NCBI GenBank assembly: GCA_040220135.1
Contig: JAVJTT010000021.1
Location: 248,001-312,000 of the forward strand
DNA: 64,000 nucleotides
From: CAJXMH01 sp040220135
GTDB taxonomy: Bacteria; Bacteroidota; Bacteroidia; Flavobacteriales_E; Vicingaceae
Reading direction: 5' to 3'
Shown: positions 16,827 to 25,758 of the stretch, piece after piece
How the letters are laid out: each line of letters starts with the position of its first letter
How positions within the stretch are numbered: position 1 is the stretch's first letter
Program-made: the position numbers and the translations under genes
The notes under the pieces: model-generated
The model's database searches: none
Told to the model about the DNA's origin: nothing
The model's input: the letters and a program-made list of their open reading frames with translations, nothing else

Positions 16827-19754
16827 TTATCGACTTTCTTCATCCCAAATTTCTTTGGTGATATTGGTTCCGTTCTTGGTATAAAAAATGCCTCCCCATG
16901 GGTACAGGGTTTTCTCGTAGATGTCAGTTTGTGTTCCTTTTACTACAATGCGACGAATGGTAGTACTGCCGTTACTGTTTTCTATGATTTTTTCCGTTAC
17001 CCCTTGAGAATACTCTGCTGATTCAGGATCTTGTCTTGGCTTGGCCTCCCCTTCGTAGTATTCCTTTTCGCTATTGTCCTGTCTGCGCTTTTCAGATTCC
17101 TCATTCAAGTCCTGTGTTTCAATTTTAAGGTCTCTTTGCTTCTTTTCTATCTGGGCTTGATTCTCTTTGAAGTTGTCCTGCCGTTCCCCTCTAAACTGAC
17201 GTTGAGCTTGCCCTTTATCATTTACTTTTTCTTGCTCTTGGTAGGTTCTGTCTTGAGACTCTTTTCTACTTTCTTGATCGAACTCTTTCACCGCTTTTTC
17301 TTGCTCCTCTACTGTCTCTTGTCCTTCTTTATAAGAAGTAGCTTGTTTCTCTTTTTGTACTTCCCTTAAGACTTCTGCTTTTTCTTCAACTGCATCTTTT
17401 TCATTACTTCTTCTTTCGGCTGAGCCTTCATTGTATTCATCGACTGTTTCATCCCATTCTTGCTTCACTTTCTCGATGGACTCAGTATTCTTGTTCAAAA
17501 ACTCTTCGCGCTTATCTTGATTTAAGATCCGCATACTTTTTGCTTTATCTTCAACGGACAATTTGGTTTCCTCTATTCGGGCATCTTGTTTACTGTAACG
17601 ACTTTCTCGACTAATTTTTACTTCATCATACTCATTTTCTACCATTTCTTTCTTTCCGGCAAGCATAGACTCCGTTCGTGAACTTTCAAAGTTTCTTTTG
17701 GCTTCTAGGAACTGCTCCTTATCGGCCATGGTATTTTCACGCTCACGTTTAGACTCGTTTCTATTTTCTAATTCTTCTTCTTTAATTGACTTCTCCTTCT
17801 CTTGAACTGTTTCATAGTTTTGGAGGTACACTTTGTCAACCTTTTCTTTCTGTTCTTTCATGGAAACAGAAATGTCTTCGATTTTTTCTAAGGCATTTTG
17901 TCTCTTTTTTTCATCTTTTTCTCTCTCGCTATCTCGCAGTTGTTTTACCACTTCTTTTTTCTCTTCTAACAACTGATTCTTCTCTTTATTCCGCTTTTCC
18001 CAAATCTCTTTGTACATAGCGTCAATTTTAGCTTCAGCATCACCATCTATGGTTGATTTAGGTCCTTTCTTGATCTCTATGGGTTCATCGAGTTTCTTTA
18101 GTTCTTCTTCACGAGCCAACTGCTGCTCTTTGATTTTTTCTTCAACTAGTTTTAGTTGCTGTTTAGGATAAGCTTCCGTTGGCTTAAGCCCTAATGCTGC
18201 TTTGTAATCGCTCTTGGCTGCTTGGTAATTGGCATTATTGAAAGCAAGGTCAGCAGATTCTACTAACTCTTGGTAGCGATTTTCTTTTTGTTTGGCCTTT
18301 GCCGCTGCTTCTTGTTTGGCAGCCATTAGTTGAGCAATTCGATCTAACTGCTCTTGCGGATAAGGCTTAGAAGGTCGAAGACTTTTTGCTAGTCGATACT
18401 CATTTTCGGCCTCATTGTAGTTTTTCTCCTTAAAGAATTTATCCGCATTGGTAATGGCAGTTTGGTAGGCCATTTCGTTTTGAGCTTCTCTTTCTTGCTT
18501 TAAGCGAATTTCTTCTTCCTTCGCTTTAGCATTGGCAATAGCTTGTTCAACTTCCGCGATCTTTTCGGCTGGCAGGCTTTCATTGGGTTTAACGCTTTGG
18601 GCTCTCTTAAAGGAAGCAATGGCATCTTGGTAGGCTTTTTCCATAAAGAAGGTTTCCCCCTCTGCCAAGGCTGCTTCATACTGCCGTTGTATTAATTCCT
18701 GTTCTTTATTTTTAGCTGCCTTAAGCTGTTCAATGGCTGCTATTCTGTTTTTGGGGTATTCGTCATCTTCTTTCAAGTTTAAGGCCCTTTTGTAAGCTGA
18801 AAGCGCTGTTTCCCATTCCTCTTCTTCAAAAGCTTGATCTCCTTCTGCAATGGCCTTTTGGTAGTCTGCTTCTCTTTTTGCTGCTTGTGCCTTTTCTGCT
18901 TTCTTTTGCGCCATTTGCTGCAAGCGTTCCTCAATTTTGGCAATTTGTTCTGCCGGATAGGAGTCTTCCATCACGCCCAGTGCTTCTTCGTATTTCCCTT
19001 TCGCCTCTTCCAATTCATCATTTTCTAGCAAAGCATCTCCTTCGGCTATTAAAGCTTGAAATTGCGCTTCTTTTTGGGCCTTTTGTGCTTCCTCTGCCTT
19101 AATGGCAATTTCTTCTTTACGTGCCTTTATAGCAGCCAACTGATCTTTGGGATACTGCTCGTCCTTTACCGTTAGAGCTTCTTCGTATTTGGCCTTCGCT
19201 TCATCTAACTTCTCCGCTTCTAACAGTTGATCGGCTTCTGCAATTAGGCCTTGGTATTGGGCCTCCAATTTTGCCTGCTCTTCTTCCGCAGCAGCTTCTT
19301 GTGCGGCTTCCGCTAAAGCTTTCTTTCTTTCATCAATAGCTACCAGTTGATCTTTGGGATACTGCTCGTCCTTCACTGTTAACGCTTCTTCGTATTTGGC
19401 TTTGGCTTCATCTAACTTCTCCTCTTCTAACAGTTGATCGGCTTCTGCAATTAGCCCTTGGTACTGTGCATCTATTTTCGCCTGCTCTTCTTCCGCAGCA
19501 GCTTCTTGTGCGGCTTCCGCTAAAGCTTTCTTTCTTTCATCAATGGCTGCCAATTGATCTTTGGGATACTGCTCTTCCTTTACAGATAGTGCTTCTTCGT
19601 ATTTGGCCTTCGCTTCATCTAACTTCTCCTCTTTTAACAATTGATCGGCTTCTGCAATTAGGCCTTGGTATTGGGCCTCTAATTTTGCTTGTTCCTCTTC
19701 CGCAGCAGCTTCTTGTGCGGCTTCTGCCAAGGCTTTCTTTCTTTCTTTCATCAA
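16827..19754 (-). pseudogene. Giant TPR-like/coiled-coil protein, C-terminal part (out of frame)
   Basis: This open frame of about 970 codons continues the protein begun at 23112 but in another frame. It holds about eight more of the 57-69-residue repeats (each ending in a YPxxQL-type motif), then about 350 residues of charged coiled coil (KEQKEKVDKVYLQNYETVQE, repeated EKEK/NRNES blocks) and a C-terminal beta segment (TTIRRIVVKGTQTDIYEKTLYPWGGIFYTKNGT). No signal peptide or start site is credible at its 5' end; the nearest ATG lies in the slipped tract. I read it as the downstream half of one broken or phase-off gene. Confidence 0.7.
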
Positions 19755-19980
19755 TGGCTGCTAATTGATCTTTGGGATACTGCTCGTCCTTCACTGTTAA
19801 GGCTTCTTCGTATTTGGCCTTCGCTTCATCTAACTTCTCCTCTTCTAACAGTTGATCGGCTTCTGCAATTAGGCCTTGGTACTGTGCATCTATTTTCGCT
19901 TGTTCTTCTTCCGCAGCAGCTTCTTGTGCGGCTTCCGCTAGGACTTTCTTTTTTTCTTCAATGGCTGCCAACTGATCTTT
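19141..19980 (-). repeat. 207-bp tandem repeats inside the giant gene
   Basis: The anchor TGATCTTTGGGATACTGCTC (or a near copy) occurs at 19141, 19348, 19555, 19766 and 19973. Spacings are 207, 207, 211 and 207 bp, i.e. 69 codons with one unit 4 bp too long. The DNA of these units is nearly identical, while the outer repeats have diverged, which points to recent duplication or gene conversion. Confidence 0.9.
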
Positions 19981-22900
19981 GGGATACTGCTCGTCCTTTA
20001 CAGTTTGTGCTTCTTCGTATTTGGCTTTGGCTTCATCTAACTTTTCCTCTTGGAATAGCTGATCACCTTCTGCCACTAAACCATCGTATTTTTCTTGCTG
20101 TGCTTGCTCTTCTTCTTGCTTGAGCCTTATTTCTTCTTGTTTGGCTGCTAGCTCAGCAAGTTTAGCCTCAATTTCTGCAAGTTTATCTTGAGGATACTTT
20201 TCTTCACTTTTAATGGATGAAGCCTCAGCGTATTTCGCTTTTGCTTCTTCCCATTTTTCATCGGCGAATAATTGGTCGGCTTCCGTTATGGCAGCTTGAT
20301 AAGCTTCTTCTTGTTCTGCGGCATCGGCAAGAGTTTCATTAATTTCTTCAATTTTCTCTTGCGGATAAGTCTCTTCACTTTTAACTGCCAAAGCCGCTTG
20401 ATAGTTTGTGCGGGCTTCTTTTAAATTTTTAGCTTGATAGGCTTGGTCGCCCAATTGAATCAGGGAATCGTACTTGGTTTGCAATTTCGCCAGGCGCTCC
20501 TCTTCCGCCTTTTCTGCGGCAAGTTTTTCTTGTAAGGCTTTGATCTCTTCAATCTTCGTTTTCGGGTACTCTTCATTCGCTTTCAAGGCTAAAGCTTTTT
20601 CAAAAGCAGTAATTGCCTTTTCATACTCCTTGCTTTCAGCGGCTTGATCTCCCTCTGATATGGCAGCTTGATAGTCAGCCTCTAGTTTCGCTGCCGCCTC
20701 TTCTGCCGCTTTTTGTTCAGCGAGCTTAGTTTCAATTTCGGCAAGCTTGTTTTTGGGATAATCATCTTCTTTAATACCAAGGGCTTCTTCATAGGCCTTT
20801 TTTGCTTCTTCCCACTTTTCATCCTTTAAGGCCTGATCAGCTTTTTCAATAGCCGCTTGGTAGTTTTCCTCTTGGGCTGCTTGGGCAGCAATTTGCTCTT
20901 CAATTTTTGCGATCTGCTCTTTGGGGTACGACTCGCCTTCTTTAATGCTCAGCGCTTCCTCATAAGCTGCCTTAGCCCCTTCTAGATCTTTTCCCTCCAT
21001 TGCTTGATCGCCTTTCTGAATGGCCGCTTGGTAACTGGCTTCTTTTTCGGCTTGTTCTGCTAATAATCCATCAATCTCAGCAATCTTATCTTGTGGATAT
21101 TGTTCTTCTGCTTTTAATTGCAGGGCTTTGCTGTATTCACTTTTAGCCTTTTCGTATTCTTTTGCAGCCAAAGCATCATCGCCAGCTTTAATGGCGGCTT
21201 GGTAATTGGCCTCTTTTTCTGCTAAGGCTTTTTCTTTTTCTGCAATTTCGTTGAGTTTGTCCTTTGGGTATTGCTCTTCTTGCTTTAATTCAGAAGCTTT
21301 GGTATAGAACTCCTTGGCTTTTTCAAAATCCTGATTGGCAAGCGCATCATCTCCATCCTGAATGGCTTTGTTGTAGGCTTCATTGGCTTCTTCCATTTTT
21401 ACTACGATGGTCTCGATCTCAGCTAACTTGTCTTTGGGATACTGTTCGTCTGCTTTTATGGAAAGTGCTTCATTGTATGCTGTTTTAGCTGCTTCAAAAT
21501 CTTCAGCTGCCAAAGCTTGATCACCTTTTGCAATGGCTGCCTTATAATTTTCTTCTTGCTTAGCTTGTTCCGCAATGATGCCCTCAATTTCTTGAATTTT
21601 TTCTTTGGGGTATGCCTCTGTAGGTTTGAGTGAAGAAGCCTCTTGGTATGTAGTTTTAGCGGTTTCGTATTCTTTGTTACCTAAAGCGTCATCAGCAGCC
21701 TTGATTTTTGCTTGATATTCTTCTTCTTTTGCCTCCTGCTTGGCGATAAAATCATTGATTTCCTTGATTTTATTTTTAGGGTACTCCTCATTAGGCTTAA
21801 TACCGGAACCATTTTCATAGGCAGACTTTGCTTCTTCGTATTTTTTTGCAGCAAGGGCATTGTCAGCCGTTTCGATTGCGGCCAAGTACTCCTGTTCTTT
21901 CTTCGCCGCCGATGCCATCAATTCATCAACTTTGGTGATCTGATCGGCAGGATAAGATTCTGCCGGCTTTACTCCCAAGGCTTTTTGATAAGAGGCTTTG
22001 GCCAATTTATAATCCTTCGCGGCAAGCGCCTCATCTCCTGCTTTTACCGCATCTTGATATTCTTGTTCTTTAGCTTCTTTCTTGGCAATAACATCTTTGA
22101 TCTCAGCCAGTTTGTTCTTGGGGTAACTTTCCGATGGCTTTAGTTCTGTGGCCTCTTTAAAGGCTTCTTGAGCCGTATTGTAATCACTTGCTTTTAAGGC
22201 ATTATCTCCCTTCTCAATAGCCGCTAGGTAGTTTTGTTCAACCTTCGCTTGATTGGCCATCTTGTCTTGAACTTCTTTTAGCTTATTTTGAGGATAATCC
22301 TCATCCGGCTTATAGCCTGAAGCTCTTTTGTATTCTGCAATAGCTGTTTTGTAGTCCTCTGCTGCAACCGCTGCATCCGCTTTTGAAATAGCATCATCAT
22401 ATTTCTTATTGGTTTCCCTGATCTTGATCAGTTTGGTTTCTAACTCAGCCAATTGAAAGGTGGGATAGGTCTCAATGGGCATTAAGTCGGCTGCTTGCTT
22501 ATAAAGCTTTTCAGCTTCTTCCCAGTTTTCATCTTTGAAAGCTTTGTCAGCCTGCTTAATCACATCATCATATTGTTCTTGTTTTTGTTCAGCGAGCTGT
22601 GCCTCTTGTTCTTTCTTTTCTAAATAGTCTTCTTGCAGTTGCTCTAGTTGAGACTTCATTTGTTTGGTGTAGCCACGATCGGCATCAAAACCACCCAACT
22701 CATTGTCATACATGATTTTCCCAATAGGCTTATTGAGGATATTGTAGTCAAGACCATCTAGTTTTTTGAAAATGTCTACTTCGGCCGGAAAAAATGTTTC
22801 ACCCTGAATTTCTTCTGCCGGCACATTTTTGGTGTTTATTTCCAATTTCTTCTTGATCAAGCCATCGTTTCCACCAATTTCAATGGTGTAAATTCCACCG

Positions 22901-23112
22901 GGTTTCATGGGAATGTCAGCCAATCCTTTACCATCGGTGGTAACGGTTTCAACAAACGATCCGTCGCGGTATACTTTGATTTCTGCACCGGGGCGTTTCT
23001 TGCCATCCTCGGTCACCACCATTTCCATGATCAACGACCAGTTTTGAGCCTTAACTGCCGCAACAGAAAAGAACAAGCAAAGAAGTAATGTAAGTCTCAA
23101 TATCCTGTGCAA
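19615..23112 (-). CDS. Giant TPR-like repeat protein, N-terminal part (frameshifted)
   Basis: The start is a TTG at 23112 with a good GGAG six bases upstream, giving a signal peptide (MHRILRLTLLLCLFFSVAAVKAQ). An Ig/carboxypeptidase-regulatory-like beta domain follows (to about residue 90), then the conserved DYNILNKPIGKIMYDNELGGFDADRGYTKQ, then about 16 TPR-like units with the pattern A...GDxAL..KxYxxAKxxYxxALxLKxxExYPKxKLxEI. In-frame protein ends near 19750; the last 30 or so residues (ESLGRSRTRSCC...) are frameshift nonsense. It is a periplasmic scaffold by appearance. It lies 104 bp downstream of the DUF71 gene, with a possible weak promoter. Confidence 0.85.
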   Translation of the reverse strand: MHRILRLTLLLCLFFSVAAVKAQNWSLIMEMVVTEDGKKRPGAEIKVYRDGSFVETVTTDGKGLADIPMKPGGIYTIEIGGNDGLIKKKLEINTKNVPAEEIQGETFFPAEVDIFKKLDGLDYNILNKPIGKIMYDNELGGFDADRGYTKQMKSQLEQLQEDYLEKKEQEAQLAEQKQEQYDDVIKQADKAFKDENWEEAEKLYKQAADLMPIETYPTFQLAELETKLIKIRETNKKYDDAISKADAAVAAEDYKTAIAEYKRASGYKPDEDYPQNKLKEVQDKMANQAKVEQNYLAAIEKGDNALKASDYNTAQEAFKEATELKPSESYPKNKLAEIKDVIAKKEAKEQEYQDAVKAGDEALAAKDYKLAKASYQKALGVKPAESYPADQITKVDELMASAAKKEQEYLAAIETADNALAAKKYEEAKSAYENGSGIKPNEEYPKNKIKEINDFIAKQEAKEEEYQAKIKAADDALGNKEYETAKTTYQEASSLKPTEAYPKEKIQEIEGIIAEQAKQEENYKAAIAKGDQALAAEDFEAAKTAYNEALSIKADEQYPKDKLAEIETIVVKMEEANEAYNKAIQDGDDALANQDFEKAKEFYTKASELKQEEQYPKDKLNEIAEKEKALAEKEANYQAAIKAGDDALAAKEYEKAKSEYSKALQLKAEEQYPQDKIAEIDGLLAEQAEKEASYQAAIQKGDQAMEGKDLEGAKAAYEEALSIKEGESYPKEQIAKIEEQIAAQAAQEENYQAAIEKADQALKDEKWEEAKKAYEEALGIKEDDYPKNKLAEIETKLAEQKAAEEAAAKLEADYQAAISEGDQAAESKEYEKAITAFEKALALKANEEYPKTKIEEIKALQEKLAAEKAEEERLAKLQTKYDSLIQLGDQAYQAKNLKEARTNYQAALAVKSEETYPQEKIEEINETLADAAEQEEAYQAAITEADQLFADEKWEEAKAKYAEASSIKSEEKYPQDKLAEIEAKLAELAAKQEEIRLKQEEEQAQQEKYDGLVAEGDQLFQEEKLDEAKAKYEEAQTVKDEQYPKDQLAAIEEKKKVLAEAAQEAAAEEEQAKIDAQYQGLIAEADQLLEEEKLDEAKAKYEEALTVKDEQYPKDQLAAIDERKKESLGRSRTRSCCGRGTSKIRGPIPRPNCRSRSIVKRGEVR
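19734..19749 (-). other. Frameshift at a GAAA tetranucleotide tract
   Basis: The + strand reads (TTTC)4 here, whereas the same place in the neighbouring 207-bp units has (TTTC)3 (19527-19538 and 19320-19331). The extra four bases convert AIDERKKALAEAA to AIDERKKESLGRS and shift the frame. Slipped-strand mispairing fits exactly. Confidence 0.88.
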
Positions 23113-23216
23113 GGTGCTCCTTTTTTAAAGGTTAACAAATATCGTAAAATGGCGCAAGAAATGGCAGTCATTTAAGACGGTCAATTTCAACGTTTTATTG
23201 TTGATGCTTTGAGTCA

Positions 23217-23924
23217 TTAAGTGCTTTCAATTGGCTTTAAATCAAGAAAGTGAAAAGCAAGTTCTCCTTCTCCTTCAGGATTTGGATATGATCGAATCAC
23301 CTTTTTCCCTTTTTTAAAGCGAACAGCATGCTCAAAAATTGGACCATCGTAGCAAAAAGTGTGAAACTCTCCATTTTCTCCACAGGGATCTACTCCGGAG
23401 GGTAATTGATCGATAAAAGAATCATTGATTTCGGTACCTACAAAATTGGCTTCAAAAAAAGTTCCTGAAGCGGCTACTACAATGGCTTTAAACCCTTTGT
23501 CGACAAATTCTTTTAACAAGCTTTTTGTATCCTTTTTCCACAAAGGGAAGAGTCCTTTTAAGCCCACTTTGTTAAGCTGTGCCTCGCGATAAGTTTTTAA
23601 GTCTTCTAGAAATATATCCCCAAATGCCGCATGGGTAAAGCCGTTTTTCAGAAACACTTGCATTTGTTCTTGCATCAAAGCATTGTACGTTTCCATCTCG
23701 TTTTTCTCGGGTAAATACATGATTTTGAGCGGCAAGCCTATGGCATTAGCTTGTTGTTTTAAAAGTGATTCATGCAGTCCATGCATGCCAATTCGCTGAT
23801 TGGCAGAAGAAACAGTAGTAAAGAGTTGGTCAACTTGTACCTCAGATCGATCTAGCAAGAGTTGTAATGCCATTGAACAGTCTTTCCCACTGCTCCAATT
23901 GAGAAAGGTCTTTAACTTCTCCAT
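23217..23924 (-). CDS. DUF71/COG2102 ATP-pyrophosphatase-like protein, predicted B12 salvage type
   Basis: This 235-residue protein has the PP-loop-type N-terminus FLNWSSGKDCSMAL (SGGKD-like), followed by GMHGLHESLLKQQANAIGLPL and the family block FGDIFLEDLKTYREAQLNKVGLKGLFPLW, then GVDPCGENGEFHTF. Family members include diphthine-ammonia ligase (Dph6), which bacteria lack the target for. Published comparative genomics, as I recall it, set apart a DUF71 subgroup linked to B12 genes, which fits this context. The ATG at 23924 overlaps the stop of the BtuF-like gene (TGATG), hence this start rather than upstream ones. The chemical reaction is unknown. Confidence 0.82.
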   Translation of the reverse strand: MEKLKTFLNWSSGKDCSMALQLLLDRSEVQVDQLFTTVSSANQRIGMHGLHESLLKQQANAIGLPLKIMYLPEKNEMETYNALMQEQMQVFLKNGFTHAAFGDIFLEDLKTYREAQLNKVGLKGLFPLWKKDTKSLLKEFVDKGFKAIVVAASGTFFEANFVGTEINDSFIDQLPSGVDPCGENGEFHTFCYDGPIFEHAVRFKKGKKVIRSYPNPEGEGELAFHFLDLKPIEST

Positions 23925-24730
23925 CAATGCTGTGCCTCTTGCCATTTTGATAAATGAGCATAAATCGCTTCCAAGCCATCGCTTAAACAAGCAGGTCCTG
24001 GCTGTAGAATTAGCGAAGAGTCAATTTCAAAAAACTGTTGGTCTTTATAGGCTTTCATTTCCTTCCACCCTTCCCTTTCAAACATGCGCTTGGGTTTAAA
24101 CATTTTTCCACACCAGGAGGCGAGAATCACATCAGGTTCCTTTTGAAGTACTTCGCGATGGTCGGCAATAATGCGGTCTTTGGCCAAGGAACGATCCTTC
24201 AGCTCGCCAAAAACATCTATTCCACCGGCTATTTCGATCAATTCACTCACCCATTGAATTCCCGTAATAATGGGGTCATACCACTCTTCAAAGTACACTC
24301 TAGGCCTGTGTTTCCATTTACTTACCTCGGTCTGAATTTCTTTTATTCGCCCTTGATAAGATTGCACCAATGCCTCTGTTTCTTCTCGTTTTTCAAGCAG
24401 AGCGCCCAACTGAAGCATAAAGCGAAAAATATCCGTTACACTTCGATGATTGTTCACCCATACCGTTACTCCGGCTGCTATTAGGTGCTTGGCAATGTCG
24501 GCTTGTATATCAGAATAGCCAATCACTAAATCTGGTTTTAGATCAAGAATTTCATCGATCTTAGCATCAATAAAGGCAGAAACAGTGGGCTTTTCTTGAC
24601 GCGCTTTTTTGGGCCTTACAGTAAAGCCTGAAACGCCCACAATACGCTCTTCTTCTCCTAAAAGGTAAATGGTTTCTGTGGTTTCTTCAGTAAGACAAAC
24701 AATTCTTTCCGGTGCGTAATTCATATTCAT
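23924..24730 (-). CDS. BtuF-like cobalamin-binding family protein lacking a signal peptide
   Basis: This 268-residue protein begins directly with the mature fold of a periplasmic binding protein (APERIVCLTEETTETIYLLGEEERIVGVSG) and keeps later family blocks (LKPDLVIGYSDIQADIAKHL, KEPDVILASWCGKMFKP). No signal sequence or lipobox is possible because the start overlaps the preceding gene by 4 bp (ATGA). It is therefore predicted to be cytosolic, unlike the lipoprotein binding protein at 15679. It is coupled to the DUF71 gene by a TGATG overlap, which suggests the pair works together on a corrinoid inside the cell. Confidence 0.82.
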   Translation of the reverse strand: MNMNYAPERIVCLTEETTETIYLLGEEERIVGVSGFTVRPKKARQEKPTVSAFIDAKIDEILDLKPDLVIGYSDIQADIAKHLIAAGVTVWVNNHRSVTDIFRFMLQLGALLEKREETEALVQSYQGRIKEIQTEVSKWKHRPRVYFEEWYDPIITGIQWVSELIEIAGGIDVFGELKDRSLAKDRIIADHREVLQKEPDVILASWCGKMFKPKRMFEREGWKEMKAYKDQQFFEIDSSLILQPGPACLSDGLEAIYAHLSKWQEAQH

Positions 24731-25758
24731 TGCTTAAAGTAAACATCTCCCGGTATGATTCCAACTTGAAATTGGTCGATTAAGCTCCCGTTTTCTCCGT
24801 AACGATAAACAACTCCCTCTTGCTGAAAGTCAATCGCATCACAGAGGTAAATCTCTCCATTTTGAGGATTTACACTAAGGCCATAAAGGTTTCTTCCGGC
24901 AGAAGCTATCCATGGTTGCGTTGGCAGTATACTGTCTGTTACCGATAATTGATTCATACCCTTTTCTGTGAGGTAGTATAGCTTATTCTTCTGGGGAGAT
25001 AGCTCTATTTCTCCTATGCTTTCGTTGGTGTTTTGTGCTGCCATGGTACGCACTACTTGCAATTGATTAGCATCTATTTTTTGCAAGGCCGCCAAAGAGT
25101 TTGAACTTCCTGAGCAACTCACCCAAACATCTTGATTTACATCCACTTCAATGTATTGAGGTGAAGTATAAGTTGATATTCTTTGCAGCAAACTATCCTT
25201 CTTGGTATCAAAGACTAAAACTTCATTGCTATCCATTTGGCAGACAAAGGCTTTATCCCCAAGAAGTACCATTTCTTCTGTCCAACCTTGGGTGGGGATG
25301 GTTTTTAGAATCGATTGGCTACTCAAGTCAACCACATAGATTTTGTCTTCATGCAAATCGGACACATAGGCCTTTTGGGCGCTTATGGGTAAGATGTACC
25401 GAGGTGAATTTAAGTTTTCGATGGCTCCTTCTGAGCGAAAAGTATTTAGATTCAGTACCCTAATTTTGTTGGAATTATTGATCACAAAGTACCCTAAGTC
25501 ACCAATTTGCACCATGCTTTGCACTACATCACCAAGAGGCAAATTGTTGTTGTTTTTCTGAAAGACCTTGTTGTCAACCTTACGGCTTTCTTCGTTGTAC
25601 AAACTAAGGGAAGCATTCGCCCATTGAAAATTACCTTCGTTCAAGACTATTACATTAGCCGCTTGCACTTCTTCTACGGCAAGTGGTTCCGGTTCGTCTT
25701 GCTCCTTGCACGCCACAACCATCAAGACCAAACAAAAATATAAGGCAAGCTTTCTCAT
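24727..25758 (-). CDS. BtuG-like DUF5074/YncE beta-propeller lipoprotein
   Basis: This 343-residue protein has a lipoprotein signal (LYFCLVLMVVAC, Cys 17) and then a propeller-type repeat domain opening with NVIVLNEGNFQWANASLSLYN and LGDVVQSMVQIGDLGYFVINNSNKIRVLN. This is the DUF5074 family pattern, to which BtuG, the surface B12-binding lipoprotein that caps BtuB in Bacteroides, belongs. It lies directly after the btuB-like gene with a 4-bp overlap. A B12-capture role is inferred from family and context. No Bacteroides-type surface-export acidic motif was checked in detail; the residues after Cys are KEQDEPEPL, which are acidic. Confidence 0.82.
   Translation of the reverse strand: MRKLALYFCLVLMVVACKEQDEPEPLAVEEVQAANVIVLNEGNFQWANASLSLYNEESRKVDNKVFQKNNNNLPLGDVVQSMVQIGDLGYFVINNSNKIRVLNLNTFRSEGAIENLNSPRYILPISAQKAYVSDLHEDKIYVVDLSSQSILKTIPTQGWTEEMVLLGDKAFVCQMDSNEVLVFDTKKDSLLQRISTYTSPQYIEVDVNQDVWVSCSGSSNSLAALQKIDANQLQVVRTMAAQNTNESIGEIELSPQKNKLYYLTEKGMNQLSVTDSILPTQPWIASAGRNLYGLSVNPQNGEIYLCDAIDFQQEGVVYRYGENGSLIDQFQVGIIPGDVYFKQ

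Noticed and set aside
19734..19749. Programmed ribosomal frameshift joining the two halves of the giant gene
   Set aside because: The 211-bp versus 207-bp unit spacing shows a real 4-bp DNA insertion; no slippery heptamer with downstream structure was evident, so mutation or slippage is simpler.
19466..20123. Several plus-strand leucine-rich ORFs across 17-22 kb
   Set aside because: They are antisense shadows of the repetitive, Glu/Lys-rich giant gene; Leu/Phe runs are the complement of GAA/AAG codons.
23217..23924. Diphthine-ammonia ligase (the usual automatic name for this family)
   Set aside because: Diphthamide is found on archaeal and eukaryotic EF2, not in bacteria, and the gene is embedded in a B12 operon.
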